Positions 8,801 through 15,686 of a DNA stretch of 25,105 nt are shown one piece after another (positions within the stretch are counted from its first letter, which is position 1; each line of letters opens with the position of its first letter). This DNA comes from JAZKIX01 sp040384645 (lineage in GTDB: Bacteria; Pseudomonadota; Gammaproteobacteria; Burkholderiales; Burkholderiaceae_D): positions 1 to 25,105 of the forward strand of contig JAZKIX010000220.1 in NCBI GenBank assembly GCA_040384645.1, read 5' to 3'. Below the pieces are notes generated by a model. That model saw only the letters and a program-made list of their open reading frames with translations, did no database searches and was not told the DNA's origin. A program made the translations under genes and the position numbers.

Positions 8801-9961
8801 ACTGCAATTTGAATTGGTAAGGTCTGGAAGAACCGGATTTGTCTCGTAGGAATCGCAATCTATGCTTGGCTGCATGGCATCCAAAGACTCTACCGAGGCG
8901 GGCTCAGATAACAAGGCGTTCGACAGCGGATCCGTTTTGGTTTCTAGCGTTGTATCTTGCATACTATTAAAGGCGCTGTTGTCCCATACCGGATCAAGGA
9001 CAAATTCCATCAATGCGCTATTGGCAGCGTCGTTCTCAGGATCGGCGATAATTTCCATCACCATCATTGGAAATAAATTAAGGCGGCCACGTTCATCGTC
9101 GGTGATACAGCGATCGACCAATGTTCGCTGATTCATTATTTGAGTGAAGGCACTACAGGTGGTCGCCAACTCTGCCAAGCCGGCTTCGGCGGCATATAAA
9201 GACAACACGTCCAATTGCGCAGCGTATTGCAAGAGCATGTCTCCATCCGAGGTATCTGTTTCGATATCAGCGGCGCTGGTAACAATCAACATGTCGAGTG
9301 CATCATGCAACGCGAGCATTGGATCGGGCATATCGTCCGGCACATTGTTCACGATGATCGCTTCATCTTGAATCGCATCTTTAGAATCAAGCGCGATCTC
9401 TACAACAGCATTTAGCTTTAGTGAATAAATTGGGGGGCGCAACTGAGCCACCACGTCTTGACTTGAGGTCGGATCAGGTACCAGAAAAAGGCCAGTACTT
9501 TCTTCATTGTTTTGTGTTGCTTCCATTGGGTCGCAGGCGAGCAAATGGCGCATTTCCTCAATGTCAGCCGTGTTCAATGGCGCCGGCCAAGTGCTAGCGG
9601 CAACGTATCTAGTCAAGGCATCGATTTTGCAATCGCTTTGATTGAGAGCATAACTGGCCAACAATTCAGGCCACTCCCCCAACAGGGAGTTTTCATCGTC
9701 GCTTAGTAAGCGATTTTGATTGTAAAAAGTAATTAAATTGCGTTCAATCAGTGAACAAACCCATTGCAGCCCTGGCATGTTGGCGAATCTAGCTGCAGCT
9801 TTAATGCGTTTGACCTGATCGATATGACATCCCAATGCCTGATGAATGCCACTAGCACCCCCGTGCAAAAAACGCTCCGATTCAAGGGTGCCAAATACTT
9901 CGTCTAAAGCTCCAATGACGACCTGACCAAAACTGGCTGAACTATCTACGAGAAGTTCCAT
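5860..9961 (-). CDS. chpA: Hybrid chemotaxis histidine kinase, ChpA/CheA-like, with C-terminal receiver (assembly gap inside)
   Basis: About 1,366 residues through the 40-N run. A long N-terminal helical region (1-600) resembles repeated Hpt-like domains but shows no HxxKG motif. One canonical Hpt domain follows, with AHTLKGAANTVG and phospho-acceptor His626. Next come a dimerisation region, a HATPase domain with N-box HVLRNAVDHG (947-956), G1 DDGAGLD and G2 GRGIGMD (about 1041-1047), a CheW-like regulatory domain (about 1084-1190), and a receiver (from about 1249) with IVDDS, ILVDMEMP and VKPF. The gap removes about 15 residues in the receiver; the frames on the two sides disagree if exactly 40 bases are missing, so the estimate is off. 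AGAGG lies shortly before the start. It is the kinase of the type IV pilus chemosensory (Pil-Chp) pathway and signals to PilG/PilH. It ends in ATGA overlap with the next CheW gene. Confidence 0.92.
6095..6134. other. Assembly gap (40 N) in the receiver domain of the hybrid CheA
   Basis: Forty Ns. By comparison with receiver domains about 15 residues are missing, so this is close to the true size, but off by one or two bases in frame. Confidence 0.95.
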
Positions 9962-10089
9962 GATGCCTCTGACTAATCAGGTTTGGGAGTTGGCAAACTG
10001 GCCGTGCAACGCAAAGGGAACAGCATATTTGCGCCCCAATGTCGTGCTAGAACAAGTTTGCCTTAATCCTCGGGTTTGTAACTATCAAA

Positions 10090-11895
10090 TCAAATAGCCA
10101 GCTTGAACACGCGCACCGCCATCAGTAGCTTCTGTGCATACTCAACCAAATTGGTGGTTTGGGTTGATTGTTCATCCAATTGATTACTGGTTTCCTGACT
10201 AGTTTTTCTGATCTGAATAGCGCGATTCAACAAATCTTTACTGGCGTCCGCTTGACCTTGTGAGCGGAAAGCAATCTGTTGTACCGATGTAACCAGCTCG
10301 GAAGTGGTTTTTTGCGTAATTTGCATTTGCACACCAGCTTGTTCGGCTAGCCGGCTACCTTCAACCACTTGAGTAATCGCGGAATTCATGGTGCTGACGG
10401 TATCGGCCGTTTCCAGTTGAATGTTGTGCACCAAGGCTGAAATTTGCATCGTTGCCTGCCGCGCGTTTTCGGCTAGCCGCTGCACTTCATCGGCTACCAC
10501 AGCAAAACCGCGGCCGGCTTCACCGGCTGATGCCGCATGCATACTTGCGTTCAGCGCAAGAATATGGGTACGTTCAGCAATCGCGTTAATCAGTCCAACC
10601 ACACCGGAAATTTCTTGTGAACGCTCACCCAATCTTTTGATCCGTTTTTCTGTTTCGCGGATGATGTCACGAGTGCTATTAATACCACCCACGGTGCTAT
10701 TCACTGTCTCGAGAGCCAATTGGGTGGACCGGATCGCGTTATCGGCAGAAGCACTGCACAACTGCGCCAGTTCGGAAATTAAACGCATTTCTTGCGAGGC
10801 GGTCGAAAGTGAAACCGTAGTTTGCTCAACTTCTAAACGCTCCTCGGCGGCGGCAGCAATCACGTTGTCAGACTGCGCTTTCACTTTCAACGACGCTTCA
10901 GTTACATTCGCTGAAATATTACTCACATCTTTCAATACCTTCGCTGTTTCACTGGTAAGAAGATTCAACGCATCCGATACCGCGCCAGTAACATCACCAG
11001 ATACCGGCACTTTAACCGTCAAATCTTTAGAAGCAAGTTGCGCCACCGCTTGTAATAGGATCAGAACTGAATCGTTAAGCTGCTCATTTTCGATTTCAAC
11101 CGTGCGCCGACCTGCTTCGCGTTCATCCACCATCTTGTCGAATTGACGCGATAACTTACCAATTTCATCTGGTCTGTCACTATTGGCGCGAACATCGACG
11201 TCACCTTTGGTGAGTTTTTCCATAACTGAGACGAGATGCGATACCGGGTTAGTGATACTGCGGGTCATCCAATAAGCTAGAACAATCGTAAGCAATAAAG
11301 AAATGCCAGCAACGATCATCAAAATGGTACGTGCGTTTTGATAGGTAACGTCGGCAGCAGCGCCATCACTTTTTACCAGTTTCGTTTGATATTCGATCAG
11401 CGTGTCAACTGCAGAAAACCAGACTTCTTGCTCAGATCTCAAATTGAATAACAGCCATCTGGTTGCTTCGGCTTTCTTGCCCTCACTTGCCAGTTTCAAA
11501 AACTCTCTTTGCGCTGCACCATATTTGGCACGTGCATCTTTTGCCAACTGGAAATAATTTTTTTCGTCAGCAGTTTTGATCAACTTTTCAAACGCAGCGA
11601 TATTGCCTTCTTGAATCTGCCTTCTGGCAAGAATTTGCTTCAGTTCTTTATCGATATCGGCTGGGTCGCTAAGCAATAACATATTGCGCATTGAGAGCGC
11701 ATTAGCGTCCACGTTTTCAAGCATCTTATATGACAGCACGACCTTGGGATAACTGCCTCGCACAATCTCGTTGGTACCATCATTGATCGACTTCATGTTT
11801 GATGCGCCGAGCCATGCAGTAATGGTCAGTAGCAATAACACCATAAAAAAACCTAGGCCAAGCCGGATACCAATATTCGGGATTTGCAATTTCAT
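10090..11895 (-). CDS. pilJ: Type IV pilus methyl-accepting chemoreceptor, PilJ-like
   Basis: This 601-residue receptor has a first membrane helix at 11-30 and a periplasmic helical sensor at 31-188 of the four-helix-bundle (4HB_MCP-like) kind. A second membrane helix at 190-210 leads into a HAMP domain (211-264), a second HAMP-like segment (about 275-325) and a long cytoplasmic coiled coil. The signalling hairpin tip reads IAERTHILALNAS-MHAASAGEAGRGF near 438-464, then AVVADEVQRLAENAR. It senses a stimulus at the cell surface and controls the CheA-like kinase through PilI. GGAG lies six bases before the start. It stands between pilI (134-bp gap) and the kinase gene (128-bp gap), the usual pil order. 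Compared with standard receptors the tip has ERTH in place of the usual DQTN. I see no C-terminal pentapeptide for CheR docking. Confidence 0.92.
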   Translation of the reverse strand: MKLQIPNIGIRLGLGFFMVLLLLTITAWLGASNMKSINDGTNEIVRGSYPKVVLSYKMLENVDANALSMRNMLLLSDPADIDKELKQILARRQIQEGNIAAFEKLIKTADEKNYFQLAKDARAKYGAAQREFLKLASEGKKAEATRWLLFNLRSEQEVWFSAVDTLIEYQTKLVKSDGAAADVTYQNARTILMIVAGISLLLTIVLAYWMTRSITNPVSHLVSVMEKLTKGDVDVRANSDRPDEIGKLSRQFDKMVDEREAGRRTVEIENEQLNDSVLILLQAVAQLASKDLTVKVPVSGDVTGAVSDALNLLTSETAKVLKDVSNISANVTEASLKVKAQSDNVIAAAAEERLEVEQTTVSLSTASQEMRLISELAQLCSASADNAIRSTQLALETVNSTVGGINSTRDIIRETEKRIKRLGERSQEISGVVGLINAIAERTHILALNASMHAASAGEAGRGFAVVADEVQRLAENARQATMQISALVHNIQLETADTVSTMNSAITQVVEGSRLAEQAGVQMQITQKTTSELVTSVQQIAFRSQGQADASKDLLNRAIQIRKTSQETSNQLDEQSTQTTNLVEYAQKLLMAVRVFKLAI

Positions 11896-12029
11896 TTCGT
11901 TCTCCGTTAATCGATTGAAAACACATATTCAAGAGCTAGCTTAGCGAACAGAAATATCGCTGTATTTGAGGGGCAAAACCGTCCAATCTAACAGTTATTA
12001 AAACCAAATCCCGCCCTTCTATGCCCTTG

Positions 12030-12584
12030 TCAGGCCGCGGCAGTTGCCAATTTCCCAAAGAAGCTTTCGTGATTAAAATCCAGCCAGACCTGTTCGTCTT
12101 TTATGTAACCAGCCTGTACGTGTTCTTGCAGCTGCGGCGGCAACTGTGGCAAATGAAGAATCGCCCTTAGTGCCAACAGCGGCTGTGGAAAACCATCGAC
12201 CAGCATGCCAACCGCGTTCTCACCTTTATCTAAAATAAGCGCCAGACGCGTATGGCTGGCGCTTCCCCGTTCAATGCCAAGCACCCGGCGCAAATCAAAT
12301 AACGGCACTAGATTGCCGCGCAGATTCATTAAGCCCACCATCCAGGGTGCCGACCCGGGAAGTGTCGATACTGACGGCAGTTGTATAACTTCGCTACCGA
12401 CATTGGCTCTAATTAAAAAGCTGAAGTTGGAAACTTTGAAGCCATAGCGACTATGCTCGACTTGTTCTTGCGCGCCTGTATGTAACAAATCTTTGGGTGG
12501 CGTGAACCGCCCCAGCGCAATACTTGGCGACAACCAGGTGGATGCTTCCGCGCCGCTTTGAAACTGACTTTCGTATTGATTCAT
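12030..12584 (-). CDS. pilI: Type IV pilus CheW-like adaptor PilI
   Basis: This 184-residue protein consists of a 45-residue N-terminal tail and a full CheW domain. The tail carries LGRFTPPKDLLHT, a segment typical of PilI proteins. The core has VSNFSFLIRANVGSEVI at the first strands, APWMVGLMNLRGNLVPLFDLRRVLG in the middle (here split as WMVGLMNLRGNLVP and LFDLRRVLG), which is the strongest CheW signature, and a final YIKDEQVWLDFN. It couples PilJ to the CheA-like kinase. AAGAG lies upstream of the ATG. It follows pilH by 23 bases, so it is in the same transcript. Confidence 0.93.
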   Translation of the reverse strand: MNQYESQFQSGAEASTWLSPSIALGRFTPPKDLLHTGAQEQVEHSRYGFKVSNFSFLIRANVGSEVIQLPSVSTLPGSAPWMVGLMNLRGNLVPLFDLRRVLGIERGSASHTRLALILDKGENAVGMLVDGFPQPLLALRAILHLPQLPPQLQEHVQAGYIKDEQVWLDFNHESFFGKLATAAA

Positions 12585-12607
12585 GCGGGCTCTTTCGCAA
12601 TGTCGTG

Positions 12608-12973
12608 TTAAGACGCCACCATTAGCTGATTGATGATGTCATCGGCTGTATAAGGCTTGGCAACATAGCCTTTTGCGCCTTGTAGCTGCCCCCAGATTCG
12701 ATCAGCTTTCTGCGCCTTACTGGTGACAAATACGATTGGAATATTTTTAGTATCGGGGTCTTGCGACAGGCTGCGGCAGGTTTCGTAGCCGTCCATTTCC
12801 GGCATTACAATGTCGAGAAAAATAATGGAAGGTTTCTCCGATTTCGCTTTTTCCAAAGATTCCTTACCGTTGGCGGCAGTCACGACGATATAACCTGCAT
12901 CGGTCAGAATCGTTTTTATATTGAGTAATTCAGCGATAGAGTCGTCAACGACCAGTGCTTTTTTGATTCTCAT
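12608..12973 (-). CDS. pilH: Single-domain response regulator PilH-like
   Basis: This 121-residue receiver has the acid pair VVDDS (8-12), phospho-acceptor Asp54 in IFLDIVMPEMDG, VTSKAQKAD with the conserved Thr/Ser, and AKPYTADD with the conserved Lys. There is no output domain. In Pil-Chp systems PilH takes phosphate from the kinase and tunes pilus retraction. I start it at ATG 12971-12973, which has GGGAG seven bases upstream; an in-frame start at 13036 would add 21 residues before the normal receiver beginning and lacks support. It lies 84 bases after the pilG-like gene and 23 bases before pilI. Confidence 0.92.
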   Translation of the reverse strand: MRIKKALVVDDSIAELLNIKTILTDAGYIVVTAANGKESLEKAKSEKPSIIFLDIVMPEMDGYETCRSLSQDPDTKNIPIVFVTSKAQKADRIWGQLQGAKGYVAKPYTADDIINQLMVAS

Positions 12974-13057
12974 GAATGTGCTCCCTTGGTTTAAGTCTAT
13001 TTGATGGACAAGCCGTCTAGCGCCACCCACAAACAATGTGAACGGATGAAAGATTGT

Positions 13058-13945
13058 TTATGAAGCAAATGCTAAAGACAGTCCCATTGGAGATCCATTC
13101 TGCGACTTGGAAGAGGGCAGATGACCTTCAACAACGCTATGAAATTTAGTTGGCTCAACAGGTTTGGTAAGGTAGCTGCTGCAGCCAGCGAGAGAGCCGC
13201 GAATGCGGTCGAAAGGGGAAGATTTGCTCGTTAACATAATCACAGGAATACGTTTGGTATCCATGTTATGCCGGATTGCCTTGCATATCTCATAGCCGTC
13301 GGCGCCTGGTAAGACAATGTCAAGAAAGATAATGTCATACGGATTTTTCGCCAGCATTTGCAAACCTTGCTCACCGGTTTCTGCGCAATCGGAAGCAATG
13401 TTCATCTGGCGCAGTTCCAGGCCGATTTTAATTCTGACAGTGGGACTATCGTCAACGATTAAGGCTCTAAAAACTGGCTCGGCCACTATATTTTTTGGCA
13501 CAAGCAATGGTTGCACGACCGCTGTCGTATTTGTAACTGGGATTGCTGCTGTTGTTAGCAGATGACCGTTTGTGATGGTTGCAATTTTATCTAGCAATGC
13601 CAACATTTTTGTCGGTGCCAGGGGGCGTGGCAAATAATGCGCGTCGTGTTCAGATGAAACAGTATTGGAAATAAATAATTTTGCAGGATTGGGCGCGCCG
13701 GATTGATCGGCCAAAGTACCCAAATGGGCAATGGTTTGCGGGTTGTCGGGGTCTGCAATAATAATGTCAGGACGCGCATTGGTTGCTGCATCGACTAAGG
13801 CATAGGAATGCTCCCGGCCACGTGACATTGCTGTCAAATTCAGTACGCTACGGACTAATCGAAATTCGTATTCCGACAGTCCGAAGACGCCAATGAGAAT
13901 TTTTTTACTGGAAGCAGCAGAAAGCTTGCCATCATTGATATTCAT
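13058..13945 (-). CDS. pilG: PilG-like response regulator with N-terminal pseudo-receiver
   Basis: This 295-residue protein has a C-terminal receiver (about 159-280) with LIVDDSPT, phospho-acceptor Asp209 in IFLDIVLPGADG, LTSKSSPFD and TKPVEP. The N-terminal 125 residues look like a second receiver fold that has lost the acid pair: ILIGVFGLSEYE stands where VDDS is expected, but IIIADPDNP and PRPLAP still resemble receiver strands. A Thr/Val/Pro-rich linker joins the halves. Classical PilG is a single receiver of about 130 residues, so this is a larger variant. As first gene of the operon it receives phosphate from the CheA-like kinase and would promote pilus extension. The ATG at 13943-13945 is preceded by AAAAGG seven bases upstream, the site that the riboswitch hairpin covers. 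A TTG just upstream is a less likely start. Confidence 0.88.
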   Translation of the reverse strand: MNINDGKLSAASSKKILIGVFGLSEYEFRLVRSVLNLTAMSRGREHSYALVDAATNARPDIIIADPDNPQTIAHLGTLADQSGAPNPAKLFISNTVSSEHDAHYLPRPLAPTKMLALLDKIATITNGHLLTTAAIPVTNTTAVVQPLLVPKNIVAEPVFRALIVDDSPTVRIKIGLELRQMNIASDCAETGEQGLQMLAKNPYDIIFLDIVLPGADGYEICKAIRHNMDTKRIPVIMLTSKSSPFDRIRGSLAGCSSYLTKPVEPTKFHSVVEGHLPSSKSQNGSPMGLSLAFAS

Positions 13946-13952
13946 CAAAAAA

Positions 13953-13977
13953 CCTTTTAACGAGAAGCCCTAAAAAG
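13953..13977 (-). promoter_or_regulatory. Expression platform hairpin masking the pilG ribosome binding site
   Basis: On the minus strand CTTTTTA (13971-13977), directly after the aptamer, pairs with TAAAAGG (13953-13959) across an 11-base loop. TAAAAGG contains the Shine-Dalgarno sequence of the pilG-like gene. The stem is followed by six T, so it could also act as a weak intrinsic terminator. Either way it is a plausible switch element for the c-di-GMP aptamer. The direction of control cannot be told from sequence. Confidence 0.55.
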
Positions 13978-14072
13978 CGACCTACGGAATCTGGCTGCCC
14001 TGCAACGTTTGCGAGGACCCTTTAGCTTTGCGTCCCACTTTTTCAAATGGTTTGCCCTTAGCAATTACATAG
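13977..14072 (-). promoter_or_regulatory. Cyclic-di-GMP-I (GEMM) riboswitch aptamer upstream of the Pil-Chp operon
   Basis: Read on the minus strand, the leader contains the conserved GEMM core in order. AGGGCAAACC is at 14049-14058. A 6-bp stem CCATTT/AAGTGG is capped by a GAAA tetraloop. GGGACGCAAAGC is at 14025-14036. Then comes a second arm: GC-T, AAAGGGTC, distal stem with GCAA/TTGC, GGGC, AGC. It ends with CAGCCAGATTCCGTAGGTCG at 13978-13997, the conserved 3' side. The tetraloop and the GGGTC internal loop fit the known tetraloop-receptor contact of this class (Rfam family cyclic-di-GMP-I). It binds c-di-GMP in the nascent mRNA. It lies 32 bases before the pilG-like start and so heads the entire chemosensory and sulfation operon. 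Confidence 0.9.
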
Positions 14073-14118
14073 TAGTTTTTTGGCTACGATTGCGATTGTG
14101 TATTTCTGACACAGTTTT

Positions 14119-14147
14119 ACTGTAGAGCAAATTTTCTTAACATTCAA
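14119..14147 (-). promoter_or_regulatory. Candidate sigma-70 promoter of the riboswitch/pil operon
   Basis: On the minus strand TTGAAT (14142-14147) and TACAGT (14119-14124) are separated by exactly 17 bases, each matching four of six consensus positions. The expected start, near 14112, would place the aptamer about 40 bases into the transcript, a normal distance for a riboswitch leader. The region upstream is very AT-rich. Confidence 0.45.
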
Positions 14148-14149
14148 GG

Positions 14150-15171
14150 TGAAATTTGAATATTAGGAATATATCCGCAACAAAATTTGTTAACCATTAG
14201 TTTTAAAAACGAGATTTTTAAAAACCAATGAGAGTAAAAAAATACCTCGGTGGTATTGATCAAGTCTTACAAGTGCTATAAAAACAATTTTTATTCCTGG
14301 CCAAATTTTCACTTTTGGAATTGTGTCGTCGTTTCAGGGGCTATTCGCGCGCGACGTATTTGGGTGCGATACAACTCAGTGGGTGGACACTACTCGCCGA
14401 GAGCGGATGCGATTTTTAATGGCAGCGGTGAGTCAAGCGGCTCCAGCTATCGGGACAGCCAAGTGAGCCTAAGCAACACGGATATGGTCGACGCATATTC
14501 TCGTCAATGGCGCACTAAAGGGGGTGAAATGATTAATCCGCACCACAAACAAATCATTCGCGAAACGCACACGTGCATATAAAAGCGTCGGCAATCTGCT
14601 GGCAACGCCACGGATCCTGCGGCTAAATAGACTGGTCAGACATTGGCGGGCAAAGTGCGGCTACACGCACTTATGACTGTGAAATTAATTGGCATGGAGC
14701 AGGGATAAGCCGTTGTAACGATCTAAAGACGGCGTTTTCGATACGTTTAATTTGGCAATGAAATTAGAAATGGCGGATGAGAATAGGTGCTTGGCTTTCT
14801 ATTGTTGCACTAAGTAAGTTCGTACTTTAGCTCATTCTTGAGAGAAAAAATCCCATGATGAATCGCATAAAGTGCACGAATCCCCTGGTGTTACCGCATT
14901 TAACAGAAATATCGGTGACATAACGCACATACAACAACTACGTCAGGCATAAGAATGCATTGTCGCGCAAATAACTAGGAAAGTTTCCGGTTTTATATTT
15001 GTGCAACAGTTGTCAATTGAAAGCATAGGCAAGCAAACTCAGCCAAATTGATCAGCGTTCGGCAGTTTTTGCAGTTGTCATAGGCTGGACATTTATCGAG
15101 AGAACGTCGGAATTTCTTATCTGAAGTTCTTTCTGTCCGGTACCGAAATCATCAAAACAAAGGAGTTAAAA
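14150..15171. other. About 1 kb without a supportable gene
   Basis: Both strands are rich in stops. One 110-codon plus-strand frame (14250-14582) starts with GTG, has no ribosome binding site and resembles no family I know. Short frames elsewhere, for example one with WVDTTRRERMRFLMAAVSQA near 14360-14450, look more protein-like but are closed by stops, so a decayed gene is possible. The first 150 bases are AT-rich and probably belong to the operon promoter; the last part must hold the promoter of the small membrane protein gene. Confidence 0.5.
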
Positions 15172-15441
15172 ATGAACTTTATAATTTGGATTGTAATTGG
15201 CGGGATTCTTGGTTGGCTTGCCAGCCTTGTTATGAAAACGGATGCCCAACAGGGTACGCTACTCAATATTGTGGTGGGCATCGTAGGCGCGCTGCTGGCG
15301 GGTTGGTTACTTGCCCCTTTGTTTGGCACTGGCACCATCAATCAAAATGATTTCAGTATTGCGTCCCTGCTAGTGTCCTTTGGAGGCGCTGTCATTTTGC
15401 TGGCGATTGTGAATTTATTGCGGCGTAAATCGATCCGATAA
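15172..15441 (+). CDS. GlsB/YeaQ/YmgE family small stress membrane protein
   Basis: This 89-residue protein is almost all membrane helices: about 4-22, 30-50 and 62-82. Glycine-rich motifs are typical of the family: WIVIGGILGWLASLVMKTDAQQG at the start (seen as GGILGWLAS and then the TDAQQG turn), NIVVGIVGALLAGWLLAP in the centre, and a basic end LLRRKSIR. Family members (formerly 'transglycosylase-associated protein') sit in the inner membrane and are often induced by stress; the molecular role is not settled. AAAGGAG lies five to seven bases before the ATG. It stands alone between the Pil-Chp and TCA blocks. Confidence 0.93.
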   Translation: MNFIIWIVIGGILGWLASLVMKTDAQQGTLLNIVVGIVGALLAGWLLAPLFGTGTINQNDFSIASLLVSFGGAVILLAIVNLLRRKSIR

Positions 15442-15460
15442 ATATCCAAGTCAAATGTCA

Positions 15461-15472
15461 CCGTGATCACGG
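15461..15472. repeat. 12-bp perfect palindrome after the GlsB-type gene
   Basis: CCGTGATCACGG is a perfect palindrome 20 bases after the stop codon. It has no T tail, so it is not a standard terminator; a protein binding site or chance are both possible. Confidence 0.4.
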
Positions 15473-15533
15473 AAACTAAAATCGTGGGGTATGTGCATAA
15501 ATACGTCCTTATCCGCACGGTTTTATTGGCTTA

Positions 15534-15561
15534 AAATATATACTGGGTATAGTATATATTT
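15534..15561. repeat. AT-rich inverted repeat with 11-bp arms
   Basis: AAATATATACT (15534-15544) and AGTATATATTT (15551-15561) are perfect inverted repeats with a 6-base GGGTAT spacer. There is no U tract for termination. It lies in the short space between two convergent genes. An operator is possible, but no promoter is apparent beside it. Confidence 0.5.
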
Positions 15562-15612
15562 GGTCCGGTGGTGGTTATAAGTTGGGTACAAGCTTCTCGC
15601 CGGTGGTCACAA

Positions 15613-15644
15613 TTAAAAACGCCGGACGAATCCGGCGTTTTTAA
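15613..15644. terminator. Two-way intrinsic terminator after acnA
   Basis: TTAAAAACGCCGGA pairs perfectly with TCCGGCGTTTTTAA around a 4-base loop. The GC core is flanked by A and T runs on both sides, so it ends minus-strand acnA transcription 43 bases after the stop and can stop plus-strand reads from the GlsB-type gene. Confidence 0.92.
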
Positions 15645-15686
15645 TCATCGCGATCAGGACAAAATTGTCCCGCCGATGCCGCAGTT

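Noticed and set aside
14081..14096. Sigma-54-like TGGC...TGC on the plus strand
   Set aside because: Spacing between the GG and GC elements is two bases too short, and it points away from the pil operon.
14250..14582. 110-codon plus-strand frame between the pil operon and the GlsB-type gene
   Set aside because: GTG start with no ribosome binding site, no recognisable family, and odd composition; treated as non-coding.
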